From assembly GCA_964413635.1 (NCBI GenBank), contig CAYPTH010000001.1, positions 1 through 64,000 of the forward strand: 64,000 nucleotides of DNA. The letters run 5' to 3'. The stretch comes from CAYFQV01 sp964413635 (GTDB lineage Bacteria; Spirochaetota; Spirochaetia; DSM-27196; PWMO01). The position numbers and the translations under genes were made by a program. A model generated the notes under the pieces. That model worked only from the letters and a program-made list of their open reading frames with translations, had not been told where the DNA came from and did not search any database. This document shows positions 57,784 to 64,000 of this stretch, piece after piece (position 1 is the first letter of the stretch; the number at the start of each line of letters is the position of its first letter).

Positions 57784-59333
57784 GCTCCCTGCCTTTGCGC
57801 CCGAAGGGCGACGTAGCTCACACCTTGCATAGCTCGCGGTCGCAAATACCCTCGCGAAACGAGAAAGGGCATCAGGACAAGAAAAAGAAGTGCGCTATTC
57901 TGAATAAGATGTGACAGCGATGAGTATAAACCGGGATTAGAACGCATCTCAACCCCTACCGGACCGCCGTGCTTCACGAAAAGCGACGCCACATTGCTCG
58001 CCTCGACGTCTTGTACAAGGTCGGCCAGCCACTCCTCGTCGAAAGAGAGGACCACGCGATCACGTCGCGTGAGTTCCCCCGCCACCGTGTCGTAGGTCGA
58101 GAGAGACAAGGTCTCTGCGGTACGCGGCAGACCGTACTCTCGGCCGTACATCATGCCCTCGTGGAAAGCCCTGTGGGCTACGTAGTCGGCGAGAGTTGGA
58201 GCTCGGCCACCCCGCGACCACACCTCTTCGAGGGTGGTAAAACTCACACCGGCGCTTCCGGTGCCGAGGGGTTGGGGAATCGCCGGGGTGCCGTGAATCC
58301 CGCCGAGAAAGCCGAGCAGAATTGCCACGAGGCTGAAGCCCGTAAGCGCCAGGGAAGCGCGCCCGGCGACGCGACGGTTCCCCCCTACACCCGTCCGGCG
58401 GATCGGCACGGGAATGAAGAGACGGTGATCTGCTCCATTTGTGCGCACATAGGTCCACAGAAGAGCCGCCGCACCGACAATTGCCGTCACGACGGAAGCG
58501 CCCAGGAGAATCCAGAGTTGCTGAGGTCTCTCCACTGCGAACAGCGTTGCTCCAAGCACAACCCAACCGGCCATGAAGAGCGCGGTAATTCGCCTGCCGG
58601 AGGAGTAGTCATCGACCTGATGATAGAAGCCGGTGTAATGAAGGCGCTCCAGTGCCCCCGACAGCCAGAGGGCGAAACTGAAGAGTGTACCGACGGCAAG
58701 CAAGAATCCCGTCGCGCCACCCGCCAAGACAAAACACGTCCACGCCGGTGCCGCGAGAGCGGTGAAGAGGCGTACCCGCCGGAGCTTTGTCCCGAGATAG
58801 ATCGCCGCTGCAAGGAAGAGGACGATGAAGACCGCGTTGCGCCCCACGCGCCATTCCACCATGCTCCATTGATCGGTCACGCCGGCGAGGGCGGCACGCG
58901 CTGCTCGGTGGCTGGGGAACACACCACGTTCCGTCGGTAGGTAGTAGACGCCGTAGGCCGTGTTTCCGTCGGTCACGTGGAAAAGAGCGCTGATACGTCG
59001 CAAATAGGGATCGTAACGCGGGTCGAGCTGATCGAGTCGCTCACCGAGTTGACTCACGCGTACCCGGTCCATGCCGTCGTAGGCCTGTATTTGGACCGTG
59101 GCCGAGACCTCGGAGAGCACGTCCGTGAACCCCTCGGCCCGGAGCGCATCAACCACTCGGGTGGGCGCAACGCTGCTCGAAACCAGAAGGGTGTAGTGGC
59201 CGTTCCACGCGGTGTCGATACCGGTGCGCACCGAGAGTACAGCGGTAAGCGCAAGAGCGGAGATGAACAGGATCAGGCAGAGGGCGAGAAGCGCCATCGC
59301 TTTCGTCCGTGGTTCGAATCGCATCCTTCTCAT
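57780..59333 (-). CDS. Rnf-linked polytopic membrane protein of unknown function
   Basis: The 517-residue protein has an N-terminal helix (MALLALCLILFISALALTAVLSV), an extracytoplasmic domain (about 35-155), a group of helices (about 165-295, e.g. AVFIVLFLAAAIYLGTKL, FLLAVGTLFSFALWLSG, ITALFMAGWVVLGATLF, LWILLGASVVTAIVGAAALLWTYV), one more helix near 325, a second extracytoplasmic domain (about 345-465) and a C-terminal helix. It has no Cys-cluster or flavin motif, so it is not a redox carrier. Its stop overlaps the rnfC start (ATGA). I do not recognise the family. Its tight coupling points to a role in Rnf assembly or in using the ion gradient. Confidence 0.75.
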   Translation of the reverse strand: MRRMRFEPRTKAMALLALCLILFISALALTAVLSVRTGIDTAWNGHYTLLVSSSVAPTRVVDALRAEGFTDVLSEVSATVQIQAYDGMDRVRVSQLGERLDQLDPRYDPYLRRISALFHVTDGNTAYGVYYLPTERGVFPSHRAARAALAGVTDQWSMVEWRVGRNAVFIVLFLAAAIYLGTKLRRVRLFTALAAPAWTCFVLAGGATGFLLAVGTLFSFALWLSGALERLHYTGFYHQVDDYSSGRRITALFMAGWVVLGATLFAVERPQQLWILLGASVVTAIVGAAALLWTYVRTNGADHRLFIPVPIRRTGVGGNRRVAGRASLALTGFSLVAILLGFLGGIHGTPAIPQPLGTGSAGVSFTTLEEVWSRGGRAPTLADYVAHRAFHEGMMYGREYGLPRTAETLSLSTYDTVAGELTRRDRVVLSFDEEWLADLVQDVEASNVASLFVKHGGPVGVEMRSNPGLYSSLSHLIQNSALLFLVLMPFLVSRGYLRPRAMQGVSYVALRAQRQGA

Positions 59334-59341
59334 TCTCGGCG

Positions 59342-59821
59342 TCAGAGTAGACTGAAGGCCGTCGCGATGAAGAATCCCAGCAGCACTCCCACGGATACCT
59401 CGCTGGGAGTGTGGCCGTGCACTTCTTGTACCGGGGTGAAATCGATGTTGTAGCTCCGTTTGAGCTCGGTTCCGAGCCGATTGAGCTCCCTCGCCTGCAT
59501 CCCCGCCGCGCGCCGTACACCCAGCGCGTCACGGATTACCAACATGCCGTAAAAGAGCGAGAGCGTGAATAGCGGATTGTTCACACCGCGGGAGAACGCG
59601 ATGGCCGTCGCAATCGACGTGACGAGAGCGGAATGACTGGAGGGCATTCCACCAGTTCGCCACATGAGGCCGATGGCAACGTCCCGCGACACCTGTGAGC
59701 GGTTACGGAGCGCCTCAATGATCAGCTTCAAGAGCTGCGCCATGAACCAGCTAAAGAAGGCCGAGAGGAAGACGGTGCTGGTGAGGAACTGGTACATCTG
59801 ACCCGCGGTGGGAGGCGCCAT
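59342..59821 (-). CDS. DUF212 / YuiD-like acid-phosphatase-related membrane protein
   Basis: The 159-residue membrane protein shows the DUF212 (divergent PAP2) pattern: WFMAQLLKLIIEALRNRSQ, then MWRTGGMPSSHSALVTSIATAIAFSRG with the phosphatase-like SSH core, VIRDALGVRRAAGMQARELNRL and the ending VHGHTPSEVSVGVLLGFFIATAF. It has three to four membrane helices. Members are thought to be lipid or polyprenyl phosphatases, but activity is unproven. It is the first gene before the Rnf-linked membrane gene (8 bases apart), so it may head the operon. No strong ribosome site is seen. Confidence 0.88.
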   Translation of the reverse strand: MAPPTAGQMYQFLTSTVFLSAFFSWFMAQLLKLIIEALRNRSQVSRDVAIGLMWRTGGMPSSHSALVTSIATAIAFSRGVNNPLFTLSLFYGMLVIRDALGVRRAAGMQARELNRLGTELKRSYNIDFTPVQEVHGHTPSEVSVGVLLGFFIATAFSLL

Positions 59822-59892
59822 TGCGACGTGAAGTGTGAGTTGCCGGCTTTTGCTTTGTCAAGCGCAGATCATTCGTGCAGACTGTGTTCAAC

Positions 59893-60915
59893 ATGCGCCA
59901 GGAAACCGCTTTCACCGCCGGTCCAAACGATGAGGATACGCGGCTTGATCGCCTCCTCCGAAAGCTATTGAAGGACGTCCCGCTCAGCCACATCTACCGG
60001 ATGATTCGGCGCGGCCAGGTCCGGGTCAACGGCAAGCGCGCAAAGACGGGAACCCGAATCCATGCGGGGGATGAGATCGCAGTCCCGAAACGCGAAGGAG
60101 CAGAGGCCGAGACGCAACAGGAGCCTCCTCGGATGGTGGGGAAGCGCAATCCTTCCCTCGACGTCGTCTTTGAGAACAACGATATCCTAATTGTGAACAA
60201 GGCGCAGGGCGTGTTGACCCACGGACCGAGCTCAGTGGAGGAGATGGTACGCGACTACCTGAGCGCCACCCTTCCGGCGGATCTCTCCTTTCGCCCAGGG
60301 CCGCTCCATCGCCTGGATCGCAACACCACCGGAGCCCTTGCGTTTTCCAAGAGTATCCACGGCGCCCGCGCCTTTTCCGAGGCCCTTCACGCCGGCCGAA
60401 TCTCAAAGGTATACGTCACCGTCTTGACCGGTGCGATTGTCGAAACTACCAGGTGGGATTTCCCCATTGCCCGTCGACACGAATCACGCACGAGCCGCTA
60501 CGACCCTGACGGCAAACCGGCACGCACCTGGGTTTTTCCGGTGCGCGCCAAGGAGATCTCCAACGCGGACGGCACATCCTTCCCCGCCGGCCACTACACT
60601 CTAGCGGTCCTCCGCATAACAAGCGGTCGAACCCATCAGATCCGCGTCCACGCCGCGACCGCGGAAGCCCCGGTGGCCGGCGACACCAAGTATGGCGCAC
60701 CCTCCCTCCGCGGCGGTATGATCCTTCACGCCTGGATGCTCACCGCTCACGGTCACGACTCGCCCGCCGCCGACCTCCTGGGTCACTCGAGCGTGGAAGC
60801 ACCGCTTCCCGCAGACGCAACGAGCCGGATCCGTGCCGCCTTCGGCGGCGACGTAATCACCACGGCACGAGAGCTCGCCAAGAACACCGCCGCCGGGCAG
60901 GCGCGCGCCGGGTGA
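59893..60915 (+). CDS. Pseudouridine synthase, RluC/RluD family
   Basis: The 340-residue enzyme isomerises uridine in rRNA. It has an N-terminal S4 RNA-binding domain (about 10-70: TRLDRLLRKLLKDVPLSHIYRMIRRGQVRVNGKRA) and a catalytic domain with PGPLHRLDRNTTGALAFSK, Asp142 being the nucleophile, and the ending TSGRTHQIRVHAATAEAPVAGDTKYG. The S4 plus catalytic layout fits RluC or RluD; they cannot be told apart here. The ATG at 59893 is preferred over an upstream GTG that overlaps nothing useful. It is divergent from the DUF212 gene. Confidence 0.92.
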   Translation: MRQETAFTAGPNDEDTRLDRLLRKLLKDVPLSHIYRMIRRGQVRVNGKRAKTGTRIHAGDEIAVPKREGAEAETQQEPPRMVGKRNPSLDVVFENNDILIVNKAQGVLTHGPSSVEEMVRDYLSATLPADLSFRPGPLHRLDRNTTGALAFSKSIHGARAFSEALHAGRISKVYVTVLTGAIVETTRWDFPIARRHESRTSRYDPDGKPARTWVFPVRAKEISNADGTSFPAGHYTLAVLRITSGRTHQIRVHAATAEAPVAGDTKYGAPSLRGGMILHAWMLTAHGHDSPAADLLGHSSVEAPLPADATSRIRAAFGGDVITTARELAKNTAAGQARAG

Positions 60916-60983
60916 TCCCCCTCCCGCGCCTGCCCGGATCAGCAGTTCACAAACCACGCGCTCGCACCGTACACTTCGGTCCT

Positions 60984-61856
60984 ATGAAGAAGTTCCTTCA
61001 CCGGCTCGTTTGGCGCTTCCGAGGACTCCGTGTGTACGCTTTGGTCGGCAAGAGCGGGACGGGCAAGAGCTTTCGAGCGCGCCTGGTCATGGAGAAGTAC
61101 AGCATCGACGTCATGATCGATGACGGGCTGGTGATTCGGGATCAGAAGATTGTTGCAGGCCGGTCGGCCAAGCGCGAAAACTCCTACCTAACCGCGGTGA
61201 AGACGGCGCTCTTCACGGACAAAGAACACCGCAAGGAGGTCTTGGCAGCGCTCGAGCAGGAGAAAGCCAAGCGGGTCTTGGTCCTCGGCACCTCGAACCG
61301 CATGGTGGAGCGCATTGCAAGCACGCTCCAACTCCCGCCGCCGGTCAAGATCATCAACATTGAGGACATTGCAACGGCGGAGGAGATCGATACCGCCATC
61401 CACTATCGCAACGTCCAGGGCAGCCACATTATCCCGGTCCCTGCGATAGAGGTGAAGCGTAACTATCCGCAGGTCATGGGTGACTCCATTAAGATCCTCC
61501 TCAAGAAAGGCTTCGGATTCTTTAGGAGTCAGAACATCTACGAGAAGACCGTGGTCCGGCCGGACTTCAGCAATAAGGGCAGCGTCACCATCTCAAAGGC
61601 GGCTCTGAGCCAGATGATCATGCACTGTGTGGACGAATACGCTCCGGAGACGCGTCTCCGAAAGGTCGTCGTCCGAAATGATGCCTCGAGTTACAAGCTC
61701 GATGTTTCCCTGGAGGTGCCCTACGGCAGCCATGTCGGCGGGGCCATGCAGGGGCTCCAGAGCTATATTATTGAGCATGTGGAGAGATATACGGGTATTA
61801 TCATCAAAGAATTGAACATAGTCATCGATACTGTAGGAGACAGGAGGGGAAATTGA
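60984..61856 (+). CDS. P-loop nucleotide-binding protein fused to an Asp23/Gls24-like domain
   Basis: The 290-residue protein joins two modules. The N-terminal half has Walker A GKSGTGKS at residues 22-29, a DD pair (VMIDDGLVI) and a kinase-like Rossmann pattern (KRVLVLGTSNRMVERIAS, VKIINIEDIATAEEIDTAI). The C-terminal part (about 195-285) fits Asp23: KGSVTISKAALSQMIMHCVDEYAPETRLRKVVV, SLEVPYGSHVGGAMQGLQSYIIEHVERYTGIIIKELNIVIDTV. Asp23-family proteins are usually membrane- or alkaline-stress-related in Firmicutes and are not usually fused to a P-loop. The ATG at 60984 is used because upstream codons lie over the previous stop. Role unknown. Confidence 0.8.
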   Translation: MKKFLHRLVWRFRGLRVYALVGKSGTGKSFRARLVMEKYSIDVMIDDGLVIRDQKIVAGRSAKRENSYLTAVKTALFTDKEHRKEVLAALEQEKAKRVLVLGTSNRMVERIASTLQLPPPVKIINIEDIATAEEIDTAIHYRNVQGSHIIPVPAIEVKRNYPQVMGDSIKILLKKGFGFFRSQNIYEKTVVRPDFSNKGSVTISKAALSQMIMHCVDEYAPETRLRKVVVRNDASSYKLDVSLEVPYGSHVGGAMQGLQSYIIEHVERYTGIIIKELNIVIDTVGDRRGN

Positions 61857-61878
61857 CGATGGGAGAAAGCTCCGGCGT

Positions 61879-61907
61879 TTGACGTCGGCAGAAACGGCGC
61901 CTACACT
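61879..61907 (+). promoter_or_regulatory. Sigma70 promoter with a flanking TGACGTCGG repeat
   Basis: TTGACG (61879-61884) and TACACT (61902-61907) are 17 bases apart, 29 bases before the ATG at 61937. TGACGTCGG occurs twice, at 61880-61888 and 61907-61915, bracketing the promoter, which could be a regulatory repeat. Confidence 0.72.
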
Positions 61908-61936
61908 GACGTCGGTAAACGGAACGGAGGTCGGTA

Positions 61937-63127
61937 ATGAGGAAAGCTCTGGTCATTCTTCTCCTTGCATGCGTTGCGGTTCCCTTCGCTCTCGCGCAGG
62001 ATTCAGGATTCAACGAGGTCGAAAGCGAGCACTATCGCGTCATGTCGCAGGTGAGCGTGAATCATGCGGCACGAACCGCATCCAAGCTCGAGGCAATGCT
62101 CGGGCTGTACAACAGCTACTTCCACTTTGATGTAGATGAGCTCGACACGAAGCTTCGTGTCCGCATATTCAGTTCGAAGAGCGGATTCGACAGCTATCTC
62201 AATCGGGTAATCGGCGAGACGCGGGACGACTTCATATACCTCCACTATCGCGATCTCTCACGGAGCGAGTTGGTTGGCTACAATCTCGAAGGCGAGGAAT
62301 TCGACTTCGCGCTGACCCACCAGAACTTCGTCCAATACATCCGCGCCTTTGTTGCGAATCCGCCCCTGTGGCTCCGCGAAGGTTTTGCGGTCTTCTTCGA
62401 ACAAGCCGAGTATGATGAGGACTTTGAACAGGTCGTCTACCGGGAGAATCTCTCCTGGCTCGGAACGCTCAAAGAGCTGGTACAGGGAAGCAGCAGCCGC
62501 TCCCTCATTCCAATGGAACAGATGCTTGCCATCGACGTGGAGACCGCCCGGGAGCGCATCAACGTATTCTACCCACAGGCCTGGGGGATGATATCCTTTC
62601 TGGTCAACGCGGAGAATCGCGACATAAACCGGATTCTTTGGGATTCGATCAGCGCCCTCCACCCGAGCGCCTCAATGGAGGAAAACGCGCGGCGTATCAA
62701 CGAACGCGCATTGAAGTGGGTGGATCGGGAATTCCTCGGGGAAGCCTTCGTTGAGTACGTAAACGAGCGGAAGTCCTTCAAGGGCTTGGTCGAAGAGGGT
62801 ATGGATCTCTACGCAGACGGGCAGCTGAATCCGGCGGAAGAGAATTTCGTAAAGGCTACCAAGCTCCGCGACGACAACTACATTCCTTTCTACTACTTGG
62901 GACTGATCAACTACGACAAGGGCAACTACGACCTTGCCGAGTTCTACTATCAAGAGAGCTTGAGCCGCGGCGGGAACGAGACACTCACCTACTACGCCCT
63001 CGGAGTCAACGCCTTTGCGGCGAATCGATTCGACGCCGCCGCGAGCTTCCTCCAGCAGGTAACGGACGCAGGCGAGACAGAGTACCGCGAAGACGCCGAA
63101 GAGCTTCTCGCGAGGATCTCTTCCTAG
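61937..63127 (+). CDS. Secreted TPR protein with a degenerate peptidase-MA-like domain
   Basis: The 396-residue protein has a signal peptide (ALVILLLACVAVPFALAQ), a peptidase-MA-like region (about 20-250), and TPR repeats (about 290-390: LYADGQLNPAEENFVKATKL, YDKGNYDLAEFYYQESLSRG, FAANRFDAAASFLQQVTDAG). In active gluzincins the first motif is HExxH; here LTHQNFVQYI keeps His but loses the Glu and the second His. The later WLREGFAVFFE, where a third metal ligand would lie, is kept. So it likely does not cleave peptides. GGAGG precedes the ATG. Confidence 0.8.
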   Translation: MRKALVILLLACVAVPFALAQDSGFNEVESEHYRVMSQVSVNHAARTASKLEAMLGLYNSYFHFDVDELDTKLRVRIFSSKSGFDSYLNRVIGETRDDFIYLHYRDLSRSELVGYNLEGEEFDFALTHQNFVQYIRAFVANPPLWLREGFAVFFEQAEYDEDFEQVVYRENLSWLGTLKELVQGSSSRSLIPMEQMLAIDVETARERINVFYPQAWGMISFLVNAENRDINRILWDSISALHPSASMEENARRINERALKWVDREFLGEAFVEYVNERKSFKGLVEEGMDLYADGQLNPAEENFVKATKLRDDNYIPFYYLGLINYDKGNYDLAEFYYQESLSRGGNETLTYYALGVNAFAANRFDAAASFLQQVTDAGETEYREDAEELLARISS

Positions 63128-63148
63128 CCAGGATAGCGAGCGCGCTGG

Positions 63149-64000
63149 TCAGATCTGACCGGTGCGCTCGTATTTCTTCCGCTTGCGAATCAGGTGAACG
63201 ATCGCCTTTTCGACGACTCGGTTCGCCGGCGTGACAGGCCGAATGAGGTGCTTCACCTCGGTGAAGGCGCTCTTGAACGCAATTCGCGGGTGATTTGCCT
63301 GCTCGCTCATGGTAAAGAGAAAGTCCGCGGAGAGGTATGCAAGGGCCTTTTCCCGGCTTAGCTCTTCGTCCTTCGACTTCTCCTCGTCCAGGGCGGATAG
63401 GGAGGAAAGAAACCGCTTCCGGTACGTCGCGAAGGCGCGATCGTTGAGGAGATGGTTTATGCCCGGAAGCATGTAGCCGAAGAGATTGTAGCTCAAGAGC
63501 TCCTCCACGATCTGCCGCGAGTGCCCGGATGTGAAGATCTTGAACACCTCCTCGGTCATGCGCGAGGAGGACACATCTTCGAGTAGCTCCGCGGATTTCT
63601 TGATCTGTCGCTTCAGCGGCGGGACAATCCGGAAGCCACCGGCAGCAGCGTACTTCAACGCCCGAACCATGCGAACCGGGTCTTCCTCGAAGATACGATC
63701 CAGGGGGATCACCGGGCGGAGCCGCCGGTTGCGAATATCTTTGATACCACCGACGTAGTCGAGGATGCTCTGTTCCTCGGAATCGTAATAGAGCGCGTTG
63801 CAGGTGAAGTCCCGGCGCTTCACGTCCTCTTCAATCCTTCCGTATACGTTCTTGAAGCCCTCGGCATCTTCCGCGCGAAAGGTCGACACTTCAAGGATTT
63901 TTTCCCGAAAGAAGATGTGAACCAAGCGGAACCGCTTGCCGATGATCCGGGAGTTTCGGAAGAGCTTTCGAATTTGATTGGGGGACGCATCGGTGGCAAC
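63149..64000 (-). CDS. pcnB: Poly(A) polymerase / CCA-adding-like nucleotidyltransferase, 3' part
   Basis: The gene runs off the right edge; 283 C-terminal residues are visible. The segment RIIGKRFRLVHIFFREKILEVSTFRA, then RRDFTCNALYYDSEEQSILDYVGGIKDIRNRRLRPVIPLDRIFEEDPVRMVRALKYAAAGGFRIV, is the class II nucleotidyltransferase neck and body: RRDFTxNALYY and the DPVRMVRA(L/I)K block. The head with the catalytic Asp residues lies outside. Lack of the HD-type end and the helical C-terminus with FxxR-type motifs favour poly(A) polymerase over tRNA CCA-transferase. It converges with the TPR gene. Confidence 0.85.
   Translation of the reverse strand, partial: VATDASPNQIRKLFRNSRIIGKRFRLVHIFFREKILEVSTFRAEDAEGFKNVYGRIEEDVKRRDFTCNALYYDSEEQSILDYVGGIKDIRNRRLRPVIPLDRIFEEDPVRMVRALKYAAAGGFRIVPPLKRQIKKSAELLEDVSSSRMTEEVFKIFTSGHSRQIVEELLSYNLFGYMLPGINHLLNDRAFATYRKRFLSSLSALDEEKSKDEELSREKALAYLSADFLFTMSEQANHPRIAFKSAFTEVKHLIRPVTPANRVVEKAIVHLIRKRKKYERTGQI

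Overview
The window looks like a scaffold from a GC-rich spirochaete (Spirochaetota, Spirochaetaceae-like). This rests on gene content, not on a marker gene: a CHASE2-cyclase/FecR pair, archaeal-type phosphoglycerate mutase, mcsA-mcsB-clpC without ctsR, rnfCDGEAB, a stand-alone type IIA topoisomerase pair, a P-loop/Asp23 fusion protein, and solute-binding protein leaders ending in AFAGGQQ. No rRNA, tRNA, CRISPR array, IS element or prophage was seen. The single run of 100 N looks like a scaffolding artefact, because both sides carry the same 55 bases.

Layout. 0-8.8 kb: the start of a probable GH43-like gene, a membrane CHASE2 nucleotide cyclase divergent from a secreted protein/outer-membrane barrel/FecR trio, apgM, a lipoprotein, and a marR-wrbA operon under a perfect palindrome. 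8.9-18.1 kb: one tightly overlapping run encoding a Yip1-like membrane protein, TolC, adaptor, ABC ATPase and two MacB-type permeases, followed by a PhoB-like two-component system. 18.1-20.1 kb: an acetyltransferase split by the false gap, a frameshifted small surface protein and an N-terminally short polyferredoxin. 20.1-27.2 kb: a sugar locus with LacI regulator, binding protein, two unusual permeases and a debranching-type glucosidase. 27.2-31.5 kb: YcaQ-type glycosylase, M14-like protein, YwbE, HNH protein, methyltransferase and a FitAB toxin-antitoxin pair. 31.5-40.7 kb: topoisomerase subunits, a lipoprotein, and the mcsA-mcsB-clpC stress operon with a clear promoter and terminator. 40.7-48.9 kb: an eight-gene run prfB (with programmed frameshift)-cheY-PEGA-ftsY-repeat protein-lolC/D/E. 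49-64 kb: a secreted protein, then the Rnf operon bracketed upstream by two membrane genes and downstream by a GH57-like protein lacking catalytic residues, then a pseudouridine synthase, the P-loop/Asp23 protein, a TPR protein and the 3' part of pcnB.

Functional themes. Envelope biogenesis and export are strongly represented (Lol system, FtsY, TolC tripartite pump, PEGA and FecR proteins). Energy metabolism is represented by Rnf and phosphoglycerate mutase, with saccharide import and debranching feeding it. Protein quality control is represented by arginine-phosphorylation-linked ClpC. Several proteins keep a family fold but have lost catalytic residues (GH57-like, M14-like, peptidase-MA-like). 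These are the best candidates for undescribed roles, together with the Rnf-linked membrane protein and the P-loop/Asp23 fusion.
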